DNA of 64,000 nt from Streptomyces sp. NBC_01498 (lineage in GTDB: Bacteria > Actinomycetota > Actinomycetes > Streptomycetales > Streptomycetaceae), in the NCBI RefSeq assembly GCF_036327775.1, contig NZ_CP109598.1, positions 3,472,001 to 3,536,000 of the forward strand. Direction: 5' to 3'. The notes beneath the pieces are model-generated. The model did not search any database and was not told the DNA's origin. It saw only the letters and a program-made list of their open reading frames with translations. Of this stretch, positions 26,564 to 34,357 are shown one piece after another (within the stretch, counting starts at the first letter, position 1; each line of letters starts with the position of its first letter). The position numbers and the translations under genes are program-made.

Positions 26564-29500
26564 ATGTCCGACCCAGTGGTCCTGGCCCTCCCGGACATCG
26601 CGGCGCCGTCCGACAACCGCAGACAGTTGCCCCGCCCGCTGATCCTGGCGCGGGCCCTGCTGTATCTGATGTTCGGCCTCACGCTGCTCGGCGGCGTCAG
26701 CATGGTCACCGCACTGCTGGAGCTGGGCGAGCACATCACGCCGAAGCTGGCCTTACTGGCGCTGTACGCGGTGGCCCCGGGGATCGCCGGCGCGATCCTC
26801 GCGGGTCGCTTCTGGACCGGCGGGAGAACGGTCTGGTTCGGGCTGATCGGGCTCCAGGCGTGGCTGCTGGTCGGCAGCGTCGTCAACCTGTACGCGGGTT
26901 CCGAACGCGGCTTCAGCCAACTGCTGCTGCCCGGCCTCCTGTTGGCGCTGATCTGCCTGGGCGCCAGCCGTGCCTGGTTCGAACTCCCCCCGGAACTGCG
27001 GGCGTCGAAGCCGCGCCTCACGCGCGAACGGCTCCGCCGGGGCGAAGTCCTCTCGCTTCCGCACCTGATCACCTGGCGGCGCAACCGTGGCCAGTCGACC
27101 GTCGAGTACGTCGGCCTGATCGGCCTGGTCGCCCTCATCATCGGCACGCTCCTGTTCAGCGGCGTGGGCCCTCAGGTCTCGGGCGGCCTCCAGAACGCGG
27201 TCTGCGACATCCTCGGCGGCGACTGCGAGTCGACGACGGCCGGGGGTGACGGTGGCGGTAACGGCGGTGGCGGTGGCGACGACGGCGGGAACGGTGCGAA
27301 CGGCGGGAACGGCGGTGGTACGGGCGGTGGCGACAACGGAGGAAGCGGTAACGGAGGAAGCAGCAACGGAGGCGGGGAGACCGGCGGCGGTACAGGCGGT
27401 GGGGACAACGGGGGCGGCAACAACGGGGGCGGTAACAACGGCGGTGGTGACACCGGGGGCGGCGACAACGGCGGAGGCGACAACGGCGGTGGTAACACCG
27501 GGGGCGGTAACAACGGCGGCGGCGACAACGGCGGAGGCAACAACTCGGGCGGGGGCAACACCGGTGGGGGCGACGATGACGGCGGTGTTGCCGGGGGCGG
27601 CAACAACAGCAGCGGCGGAGGAAACAACGGCGGAGGAAACAACTCCGGCGGTGGTAATTCCGGTGGCGGAAACAACAGCGGTGGCGGAAACAACGGGGGC
27701 GGCAACTCCAATGGCGGCGGTAACAACGGCGGTGGCAACACCGGTGGCGGCAACACCGGCGGCGCCAACACCGGCGGCGGCAACACCGGCGGCGGCAACA
27801 GCGGTGGAAACAACAGCGGTGGAAACAACAGCGGTGGAAACAACAGCGGTGGAAACAACTCCGGTGGCGGCAACAGCGGAGGGGGCAACACCGGCGGCGG
27901 CGACGACACGGGCGGCGGTGTTGCCGGTGGCGGCAACAGCAGCGGAGGCGGAAACAACGGGGGCGGCAACAACGGAGGCAACAACAGCAGTGGTGGTGGC
28001 AGTACTGGTGGAGGCAACTCCAGTGGCGGCGGCAGCACCGGCGGTGGCAACTCAGGTGGCGGCAACAGCAGCGGAGGCGGAAACAACGGGGGCGGCAACT
28101 CCAGCGGTGGAAACAGCAGCGGCGGAAGCAGCGGAGGCAACAACTCCAGCGGTGGAAACAGCAGCGGCGGAGGCAGCACCGGCGGTGGAAGCAGCAGTGG
28201 TGGCGGTGACAACGGCGGCGGCAGCACCGGCGGAGGGAACAGCAGCGGCGGGGGCAGTACTGGTGGAGGCAACTCCAGCGGTGGAGGCAGCACCGGCGGC
28301 GGCAACAGCAGCGGCGGCAACAGCAGTGGCGGAAGCAGCGGAGGCAACAACTCCAGCGGTGGAAACTCCAGCGGTGGAGGCAGCACCGGCGGTGGAAGCA
28401 ACAGCGGCGGCAACAGCGGCGGCCCCGGCGGACCCGGCGGCCCTGGTGGCGGACCAGGCGGAGGCCCGGGAGGCGGCCCCGGCGGAAACTCCGGCGGCAC
28501 AGGTGGCAGGAACGACGACGACAAGAACGACGACGACAACGACAACGATGATGATGATGACGACGACGACGACGAGGAAGAAGACGAGGAGGAGCAGGAC
28601 CCCTGCGGTGAGGGTGAACTCGCTTCCAACTTCAACTCGCTGGCCTCGTTCTCGGGCGGCCTGAACACAACCGCCCCCGGCGGTGGCCGCTACACGCTCG
28701 CCCTGGCAAGCGCCCGCGGCGGTACGGCCACGGCCACGCGTACGACCTACGCCACGTTCACCGCCGGGCCCCTCACCTCACGTACCGCCCTCGGCGGCTC
28801 CACGCTCGCCGCCGGCCCCGGGTCCACCGCGCAGCAGATGATGGCGGAGATGGCCGCGGCGGCCATGTCCAGCTTCGACACGTACCAAGAGGCGGAGGAC
28901 GCCCTCAGCGACGCCTTTGGTGGCGGGGACCCGACGGGCCCCAACGTCAGCGGAGGAAACCCGGGCTCCCCCAATGTGTCCGGTAGCGGTGAGGGCGCTG
29001 CGGGAGCCTGCCCCGACACCTCGACCCCAGGTGTGGCCCAGGGGGAGCCGCCCACCGTCACCAACCCGATGAACGTGCTGGACAGCATCCCCGACTACCG
29101 GCCGGGGGACCGCAACGGGTGGGCGCAGGAAGTCGAGGACATCGCCAAGAAGAACCCGCTGACCAAGGACTTCACCGCCACCGACGCGAAGATCATCGCC
29201 GACTACACCGGCTCCTGGGCCCTGGACGCGAACAAGTACCTGCGGAGCGGCGAGATCGGCAAGGCCCGTGCGGGCAAGATCGATGAGTTCATCGACAAGA
29301 TGGACACCGCCCTGGAGCACCTGCCGCCGATCCCCGACGCGACGCTCTACCGAGGCACGTTCATGCCGCAGGACATGATCGACAAGTTCGCGGCCGGTGG
29401 CGAGGTCACCATGCCGGAGTACCTCAGCACGTCGACCGACATCAAACGGTCCGCCGGATTCGTCGACAAGGCGAAGCCCAACCCGGGCGGCGAGAACGTC

Positions 29501-29674
29501 CTGGTGGAGATCAAGTCCAGCCAGGGCCGCAACATCGACCCGCTGTCCCGCTACCGGGGCGTGGAGTCGGAGGTCCTCATCCCGCGCGACGGCAAGTTCA
29601 AGCAGGTCGGCACCGAGACAAAGATCATTGACGGCAAGAAGTACGAGGTCATGATCCTGGAACAGGTCAACTGA
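26564..29674 (+). CDS. Giant exported ADP-ribosyltransferase toxin-like protein
   Basis: A 1036-residue modular protein. Residues 25-145: four hydrophobic segments. About 174-200: a pilin/TadE-like helix, GQSTVEYVGLIGLVALIIG. About 226-648: Gly/Asn/Ser-rich repeats (GGN, GGGNNS types). About 650-686: an Asp/Glu run. A Ser/Thr/Ala region follows. About 845-1036: an ADP-ribosyltransferase domain of R-S-E type, with the arginine in ATLYRGTFM, the STS motif in EYLSTSTDIKRS, and the ExE catalytic pair in GVESEVLIP. Known members transfer ADP-ribose from NAD to a protein. The membrane and pilin-like parts suggest secretion or surface display, an inference. The ATG follows GGAAGGG. No immunity gene is recognisable beside it. 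Confidence 0.85.
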   Translation: MSDPVVLALPDIAAPSDNRRQLPRPLILARALLYLMFGLTLLGGVSMVTALLELGEHITPKLALLALYAVAPGIAGAILAGRFWTGGRTVWFGLIGLQAWLLVGSVVNLYAGSERGFSQLLLPGLLLALICLGASRAWFELPPELRASKPRLTRERLRRGEVLSLPHLITWRRNRGQSTVEYVGLIGLVALIIGTLLFSGVGPQVSGGLQNAVCDILGGDCESTTAGGDGGGNGGGGGDDGGNGANGGNGGGTGGGDNGGSGNGGSSNGGGETGGGTGGGDNGGGNNGGGNNGGGDTGGGDNGGGDNGGGNTGGGNNGGGDNGGGNNSGGGNTGGGDDDGGVAGGGNNSSGGGNNGGGNNSGGGNSGGGNNSGGGNNGGGNSNGGGNNGGGNTGGGNTGGANTGGGNTGGGNSGGNNSGGNNSGGNNSGGNNSGGGNSGGGNTGGGDDTGGGVAGGGNSSGGGNNGGGNNGGNNSSGGGSTGGGNSSGGGSTGGGNSGGGNSSGGGNNGGGNSSGGNSSGGSSGGNNSSGGNSSGGGSTGGGSSSGGGDNGGGSTGGGNSSGGGSTGGGNSSGGGSTGGGNSSGGNSSGGSSGGNNSSGGNSSGGGSTGGGSNSGGNSGGPGGPGGPGGGPGGGPGGGPGGNSGGTGGRNDDDKNDDDNDNDDDDDDDDDEEEDEEEQDPCGEGELASNFNSLASFSGGLNTTAPGGGRYTLALASARGGTATATRTTYATFTAGPLTSRTALGGSTLAAGPGSTAQQMMAEMAAAAMSSFDTYQEAEDALSDAFGGGDPTGPNVSGGNPGSPNVSGSGEGAAGACPDTSTPGVAQGEPPTVTNPMNVLDSIPDYRPGDRNGWAQEVEDIAKKNPLTKDFTATDAKIIADYTGSWALDANKYLRSGEIGKARAGKIDEFIDKMDTALEHLPPIPDATLYRGTFMPQDMIDKFAAGGEVTMPEYLSTSTDIKRSAGFVDKAKPNPGGENVLVEIKSSQGRNIDPLSRYRGVESEVLIPRDGKFKQVGTETKIIDGKKYEVMILEQVN
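27240..28610 (+). repeat. Low-complexity Gly/Asn/Ser-coding repeat and acidic run
   Basis: About 1.27 kb of degenerate 9-15 bp units (ggcggtggcaacaacagc-like) encoding the glycine-rich spacer, with some longer near-copies (for example blocks around 27925 and 28070), followed by gac/gat/gag codons for the acidic stretch at about 28510-28600. Confidence 0.9.
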
Positions 29675-29702
29675 GCCGGCTGCCCCCGTGGCCCGACAGC
29701 CC

Positions 29703-29746
29703 TTCGGCCCTGTGCGACGACCGTCCGGTCGTCGCACAGGGCCGAA
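29703..29746. terminator. Very strong bidirectional hairpin terminator
   Basis: Perfect 20-bp stem with a four-base loop (GTCC), arms 29703-29722 and 29727-29746, between the convergent toxin-like and RraA-like genes. Symmetric, so it can serve both. Confidence 0.88.
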
Positions 29747-29834
29747 CTGCTGATCCGGGCTCGGGCCGAACTGGGGCGACGCGTGGTCTCTCGTGGACAC
29801 CGAGTACTCAGGCGTACGCTCCCCGAGGCGAACG

Positions 29835-30455
29835 TCAGCTCCCACCCCCACCGGCCAGAAGCGCCTCGATCTTGGCGCGGTGTGCGGCCTCCCACTCGTC
29901 CAGGGTCTCCGCCGCCTCCTTGGCCAGCCGCTGCCGCGACGCGGCCAGCACCTCTTCCCGACGGCCGTACGGCGTCACGACGACACCCTCCTCGTCGGCC
30001 ACCACGATGTCCCCCGGCCGCACGGCCACCCCGCCGCACCGGATCTCCTGGTTCAGCGGCTCGACGACCGCCTTCGCCGCCGGGGCGGGAACGACACCGC
30101 GTGCGAAGACCGGAAAGCCCATCTCCCGTACCTCCGCGAGGTCACGGATGACCCCGTCGATGACGAACCCCGCGATTCCGCGCCGTTGTGCGACGGCACA
30201 GACATTGCCGCCCGCGAGGGCGTAATCGACATCGCCCGCCTGTACGACGACGACCGAGCCCGGCTCCGCGCGGTAGATCGCCGCGTGGAGCATGAGGTGG
30301 TCACCGGCGGCGCACCGGACCGTGAACGCGGGCCCGGCGATACGCGGCACCGACGGCCAGAGTGGGCGGATACCGATGTCCATCACGTGCTCGCGGCCGA
30401 GATGGTCGGCGAGGATGGTGGGGGAAATGTCCTTGAAATCGCTTACATCGCTCAT
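29835..30455 (-). CDS. RraA-like / HMG aldolase-like protein
   Basis: A 206-residue protein of the RraA superfamily. The core GNVCAVAQRRGIAGFVIDGV followed by IRDLAEVREMGFPVFARG contains the family's G-x20-R-D signature, used in aldolase members to bind pyruvate and metal. RVRxGD-type segments appear as AVRPGDIVVADEEGVVV. Members include 4-carboxy-4-hydroxy-2-oxoadipate aldolases and RNase E regulators; Streptomyces copies are mostly of the aldolase/decarboxylase kind. The tail is Gly-rich. It converges on the toxin-like gene and is not an obvious immunity protein. Confidence 0.87.
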   Translation of the reverse strand: MSDVSDFKDISPTILADHLGREHVMDIGIRPLWPSVPRIAGPAFTVRCAAGDHLMLHAAIYRAEPGSVVVVQAGDVDYALAGGNVCAVAQRRGIAGFVIDGVIRDLAEVREMGFPVFARGVVPAPAAKAVVEPLNQEIRCGGVAVRPGDIVVADEEGVVVTPYGRREEVLAASRQRLAKEAAETLDEWEAAHRAKIEALLAGGGGS

Positions 30456-30470
30456 AGCGCCCGACCCTAC

Positions 30471-30823
<353 letters not shown>

Positions 30824-30827
<4 letters not shown>

Positions 30828-31006
30828 CGCGCCACCCGCTTCAGTCCTTGCTCAACGCGCCGCAGGAGCTGAGGTGTCACAGGTGCGTACACACGGGGGA
30901 CGGCCTCGGGAACCAGCCGCCAGAAACCGCCGCTGTGTACGACGGCGTCCAGCTCGGCCAGCTCGTTGGAGATCGGGGAGAGCGTTCGAGTTTCTGGTTC
31001 GAACAT
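30824..31006 (-). CDS. Small hypothetical protein coupled to the (Gly-Asn) gene
   Basis: 60 residues from the ATG at 31006 (MFEPETRTLSPISNELAELD); an ATG ten codons upstream (31036) is also open. GGAAGG stands 12 bases before 31006. The protein contains GGFWRLVPEAVPRVYAPVTP. No family recognised. Stop and next start overlap as ATGA. It is divergent from the XRE-DUF5753 regulator, so it may be part of the same regulatory set. Confidence 0.6.
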
Positions 31007-31127
31007 ACGAGAAGCAAACCTTCCGTTATTGCGCAATCACGTTCCGTGCATCAAGAATCGGCTCGGGAGACCAAGTCCAAAAGGGCTTGGCCATAGCCCG
31101 GTCGCCTTTGGACACAGGGGAGTTGCG

Positions 31128-31973
31128 GTGGTCGCACGGAGGCCGAACGCAGGTCAGAAGCTCTCGGCACGCCAGATGCTCGCGAAGGAACTGGCACGGC
31201 TGCGAGAGGAGTCGGGCATGTCCCTGGCCGAGTTGGGTGAGGCGACAACGTACGACCGCGCGTACTTGCACAAGCTGGAGACGGGCGCGCGCATCGGGAG
31301 CCCGGAGGTCATCGCGGCGCTGGAGGCGGTGTACGGGACGGCGGGGCATTTGATGATGCTCTGGCAGTTGGCACGGGAGGACGCGTTCGCGGACAAGTAC
31401 AAGCGGTTCATGCAGTTGGAGTCGAAGGCAACCGTTCAGTACGCGTACTCCGCCGGAGCCATTCACGGTCTTCTCCAGACCGAGGGCTACGCCCGCGAGG
31501 TGTTTGAGGCAGCTCGACCGCGCGACGAGCACGACCTCACCGAAGAGATCGCGGCGCGGCTGGGACGGCAGGAGTTGCTACGGCGTGAGAACGCACCACA
31601 CTTCCGCACCGTCTTGGACGAATCCGTACTCCGGCGCAAGACCCGCGACCCCGAGGAGTGGGGTCGGCAACTGGAACACCTTCTGGAAGCAAGCCGGTTG
31701 CCAAACGTCACGCTCCAGGTGTTGCCTTTCAGTGCGGGGCCACACGGCCTGTTGGGCACCTCGGTCACCGTCCTCTGGCTTCCGGACGGCAAGGCTGTCG
31801 CATATACGGAAGACGCCCACGCAGGGAAGTTGATCGAAGATCCATCAGAGGTCGAGAAACTACGGCTGTCCTACGATCTACTGAGGGACTTAGCCCTGTC
31901 GCCGCGAGATTCCGTGGCGTTCATCGAGCGACTGCTGGAGGAGAACAAACCATGCGCCCCCGACCCGACCTGA
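31128..31973 (+). CDS. XRE-family regulator with DUF5753 domain (WhiJ-like)
   Basis: A 281-residue protein. The N-terminal helix-turn-helix is at about 15-70 (LAKELARLREESGMSLAELG, TYDRAYLHKLETGARIGSPE), the DUF5753 domain begins near QYAYSAGAIHGLLQTEGYAR. The GTG at 31128 follows AGGGGAG. Its last 22 bases overlap the first DUF397 gene. XRE-DUF5753 genes followed by DUF397 genes form the WhiJ/BldB-like families that modulate Streptomyces development; some have been discussed as toxin-antitoxin-like pairs. G+C is slightly lower than in neighbours. Confidence 0.92.
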   Translation: MVARRPNAGQKLSARQMLAKELARLREESGMSLAELGEATTYDRAYLHKLETGARIGSPEVIAALEAVYGTAGHLMMLWQLAREDAFADKYKRFMQLESKATVQYAYSAGAIHGLLQTEGYAREVFEAARPRDEHDLTEEIAARLGRQELLRRENAPHFRTVLDESVLRRKTRDPEEWGRQLEHLLEASRLPNVTLQVLPFSAGPHGLLGTSVTVLWLPDGKAVAYTEDAHAGKLIEDPSEVEKLRLSYDLLRDLALSPRDSVAFIERLLEENKPCAPDPT

Positions 31974-32161
31974 GCACGGCACAGTGGCGTAAGTCCAGCT
32001 ACAGCAACGGCGACGGCGGCCAGTGCGTCGAGGTGTCCGACGGCCACCCCGGCGTCATCCCCGTCCGCGACAGCAAGACCCCGACCGGCCCGGTGCTTCT
32101 CCTCACTCCCGCCGCGTGGGGCCACTTCGTCGCCTTCGCCGGCACGCAGGCCCATGCCTAG
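31952..32161 (+). CDS. DUF397 protein, copy 1
   Basis: 69 residues, ATG overlapping the end of the XRE gene by 22 bases. It has the family core WRKSSYSNGDGGQCVEV, VIPVRDSKTPTGPVLLLTP and AAWGHFVAF. DUF397 proteins are small partners of XRE-DUF5753 regulators. Its 3' end overlaps copy 2 by eight bases. Confidence 0.93.
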   Translation: MRPRPDLSTAQWRKSSYSNGDGGQCVEVSDGHPGVIPVRDSKTPTGPVLLLTPAAWGHFVAFAGTQAHA

Positions 32162-32450
32162 CCCCGACCCGAGCGCCATCCCGTGGCGCAAGTCCAGCTA
32201 CAGCAACGGCGACGGCGGGGAGTGTGTCGAGGTGTCCGACGGCCACCCCGGCGTCATCCCCGTCCGCGACAGCAAGACCCCGACCGGCCCGGTGCTTCTC
32301 CTCACTCCCGCCGCGTGGGGCCACTTCGTCGCCTTCGCCGGCACGCAGGCCCATGCCTAGCCCCGACCCGAGCGCCATCCCGTGGCGCAAGTCCAGCTAC
32401 AGCAACGGCGACGGCGGCAACTGCGTCGAGGTGGCCGACCGCCACCCCGG
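31985..32450 (+). repeat. 199-bp tandem duplication of DUF397 genes
   Basis: The TGGCG opening the conserved core recurs at 31985, 32184 and 32383, exactly 199 bases apart. Copies 1 and 2 are almost identical over the full unit; copy 3 is identical for roughly its first 70 bases. Confidence 0.92.
32154..32360 (+). CDS. DUF397 protein, copy 2
   Basis: 68 residues. From CVEVSDGHPG to the C-terminus it is identical to copy 1; only the first residues and one Gln/Glu differ. It arises from a 199-bp tandem duplication. Start ATG overlaps copy 1; end overlaps copy 3. Confidence 0.9.
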   Translation: MPSPDPSAIPWRKSSYSNGDGGECVEVSDGHPGVIPVRDSKTPTGPVLLLTPAAWGHFVAFAGTQAHA

Positions 32451-32544
32451 CGCCGTGCTCGTCCGTGACAGCAAGATCCGCGACTCCGGCGCGGTCCTCG
32501 TGGTCGACCCGGCCGCCTGGGCGGACTTCGTCGCCACGGTCTGA
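32353..32544 (+). CDS. DUF397 protein, copy 3 (diverged)
   Basis: 63 residues. The first 22 residues match copy 2 (SPDPSAIPWRKSSYSNGDGG), but the second half has diverged (VADRHPGAVLVRDSKIRD, VDPAAWADFVATV). It starts at the ATG overlapping copy 2 by eight bases. Too embedded to stand alone as the longest frame, but clearly the third member of the array. Confidence 0.88.
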   Translation: MPSPDPSAIPWRKSSYSNGDGGNCVEVADRHPGAVLVRDSKIRDSGAVLVVDPAAWADFVATV

Positions 32545-32625
32545 GGCACGTTCCGGGCGCGCGTCCGCCGTCAGGCCGGGCGTGCGCACCGGGGGTTCGC
32601 CGTGCGGAAGGAGCATTCAACGCAG

Positions 32626-32757
32626 GTGGAACTACACGAGTTACAAGAACGGGCACTGGCGTACCGGTACGGCGTCGACCTCGACCGGGCGTTCCGGCGG
32701 ACGATGGACGAACTCGACAGCGCGATCGGCGCGCAACTGCCCCCGAACCCGGAGTGA
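32626..32757 (+). CDS. 43-residue mini-protein
   Basis: GTG start with AAGGAG 11 bases upstream; the product is VELHELQERALAYRYGVDLD followed by RAFRRTMDELDSAIGAQLP and PNPE. Strongly biased G/C third positions and a predicted amphipathic helix support coding. An in-frame GTG at 32602 would add eight residues. The stop (GTGA) touches the HIT gene leader. Function unknown. Confidence 0.5.
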   Translation: MELHELQERALAYRYGVDLDRAFRRTMDELDSAIGAQLPPNPE

Positions 32758-32768
32758 GGTCGACGCCC

Positions 32769-33254
32769 ATGGAGATGGACCTGGTCGCGTACGAGGAACG
32801 TGCCCGTAACGGCCCCTGCTTCGTCTGCGCGTTCCTGCGCGGGGAGCCGGACTACGAGCACGCGACGGTCTACGAGGACGAGGCCCACATCGCGTTCCTG
32901 GACCGCTGGCCCACTCTGCCCGGCCGGGTGCTGGTCGCGCCGAAGGCCCATGTGGAGCATGTCGTAAGGGAGTTGGACGAGGAGTCGTACTCCCGGCTGA
33001 TGCTGGTCGTACGACGGGTCGCGCTGGCGGTGGAGAGCGTGCTGCGGCCGGAGCGTACGTACCTGCTGTCGCTGGGCAGCCAGCAGGCCAACTCGCATCT
33101 GCACTGGCACATCGCGGCGTTGCCGCCCGGGGTGCCGCTCGGACGGCAGCAGTATCACGCCCTGATGGCCGAGAACGGGATCCTGGCACCGACCCCGGAC
33201 GAGATCACCGACCTGACGACCCGCCTGCGCGCGGCCCTCGGCCAAGGAGCCTGA
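32769..33254 (+). CDS. HIT-family hydrolase
   Basis: A 161-residue histidine-triad protein. The catalytic triad is in SHLHWHIAALPPG (HxHxH) near residue 116; CFVCAF near residue 18 is the usual N-terminal cysteine pair. The family hydrolyses nucleotide phosphoramidates or dinucleotide polyphosphates. The ATG at 32769 has GTGAGG upstream; a GTG at 32754 overlapping the mini-gene stop is an alternative. Its 3' end overlaps the convergent GNAT pseudogene by 50 bases. Confidence 0.9.
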   Translation: MEMDLVAYEERARNGPCFVCAFLRGEPDYEHATVYEDEAHIAFLDRWPTLPGRVLVAPKAHVEHVVRELDEESYSRLMLVVRRVALAVESVLRPERTYLLSLGSQQANSHLHWHIAALPPGVPLGRQQYHALMAENGILAPTPDEITDLTTRLRAALGQGA

Positions 33255-33662
33255 CCCAACGGCTCCACTGCGGCTGGGCCTCGTAACCGGCGTCGCGCCA
33301 GGCGTGCTGGGCGAGTTCGTTGCGGTCCAGCACCATGGCGTCGGCCCGCCGGCCGCCGAGTGCGGCGAACCGTTCGTGCGCGGCGCCGAGCAGGGCGGCG
33401 GCGATGCCCTGGCGGCGGCGGTCGGGGTCGACGGCGAGGCGGTACAGGTGGCAGCGCCACCCGTCGTACCCGGCGATGACCGTGCCGACGAGCGTCCGTC
33501 TTCGTCCTCGGCCACCAACAGGGCGTCGGGGTCGCGGTCGATGAGCCGGGTCACCCCGTCGACGTCGTCACTGACGCTGACCCCTTCGGCGGCCCGCCGC
33601 CAGAAGCCCAACACCTCGGTCACGTCGTCGGGACGTGCGTTGCGGATCTTGACGTTCTCCAT
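33205..33662 (-). pseudogene. GNAT acetyltransferase broken by a frameshift
   Basis: The first part (MENVKIRNARPDDVTEVLGF to LLVAEDEDGR) is a normal GNAT N-terminus. Near 33490-33495 the frame shifts by one base: the downstream acetyl-CoA loop (LYRLAVDPDRRRQGIAAALL) and the C-terminal MVLDRNELAQHAWRDAGYEA lie in another frame, which ends with TGA at 33205-33207. Adding one base near 33492 would restore one protein of about 150 residues. Either a recent pseudogene or a sequencing error. It overlaps the HIT gene end. Confidence 0.75.
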
Positions 33663-33895
33663 GGGGGCTGTCTAGCAGGGCGGTTTCCGTGGGAGCGGAG
33701 AATTCCACGGACCGGACGGCGGCCGGGGGTGCGGCGGGTGCGTCCTCGACGGCGTCGCCTCCCTGACAGGCACAGCGACAGGCTCGGCGCGCACCTTGTG
33801 TGATCGTTTGACTTCGCCCCTCGGAGCCGTAGATCGTGTCTCCTTGATCGAGTCCCCCGCGAACGGGAGACAGGGTGACGGGGGAGGTTTCACGG

Positions 33896-34348
33896 ATGCC
33901 GTGGGACGAGTGGGAAGGGCTCAAGGCCGACGCCGGTGCGCGCGCCGCCACGCAGATGCGGCTCAACCAGCATCCGGCCGATCCGGGCGGTGGCGGTGCT
34001 CCTTCCGAGAGCCTGAAGTCGGACAAGAAGGCGTGGGTGCGGGCCGGCGAGGGCGTCACCGGCCTGAAGGCCGACATCGGCAAGGCGTTGGCCCAACTGC
34101 ACGACGGGCAGGCCGGGCTCGGGGAGACCGCCGGATGTCAAAGCGCGGCGGCACAGAAGGAGTTGTACGACTCCTGGAAGAAGTACGTCGGTGACGTCAG
34201 CGCCCGCTGCGGCGAACTCGGCGGGCTGCTGGAGCGGGCCGGGCACGAGCTGCTGAAATCCGATCAGGCCGTGCTGGCCGAACTCGACCAGGTCAAGGGC
34301 AAGTACGGTGACACCGAGCCTGTCGGTGGCCACGAGAAGGCAAGGTGA
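33896..34348 (+). CDS. Small helical protein, probable partner of the hydrolase
   Basis: A 150-residue, soluble, alpha-helical protein without signal peptide: MPWDEWEGLKADAGARAATQ, later ELYDSWKKYVGDVSARCGEL. The ATG at 33896 has GGGGGAGG eight bases upstream; a GTG at 33875 is a second option. The helical pattern and the position nine bases before a DUF1023-like hydrolase with a similar helical start recall WXG100/ESX-type secretion partners, although a clear WXG turn is not seen. No named family. Confidence 0.65.
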   Translation: MPWDEWEGLKADAGARAATQMRLNQHPADPGGGGAPSESLKSDKKAWVRAGEGVTGLKADIGKALAQLHDGQAGLGETAGCQSAAAQKELYDSWKKYVGDVSARCGELGGLLERAGHELLKSDQAVLAELDQVKGKYGDTEPVGGHEKAR

Positions 34349-34357
34349 TCCGGGGTC

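Noticed and set aside
27172..28668. Proline-rich minus-strand frame opposite the Gly-rich repeat
   Set aside because: The complement of GGN/GGC codons gives Pro/Leu automatically; no start signal, and the sense gene has domains on both sides.
26564..28668. CRISPR-like interpretation of repeated units
   Set aside because: Units are contiguous low-complexity codons without unique spacers; the same holds for the arrays at 11531, 42674 and 43395.
29835..30455. Immunity gene for the ADP-ribosyltransferase-like protein
   Set aside because: The adjacent gene is an RraA-family protein on the opposite strand behind a strong terminator; no link is visible.
30985..31012. tRNA-like ggttcgaac near 31000
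   Set aside because: No acceptor or anticodon stems around it; it is part of the small hypothetical gene.
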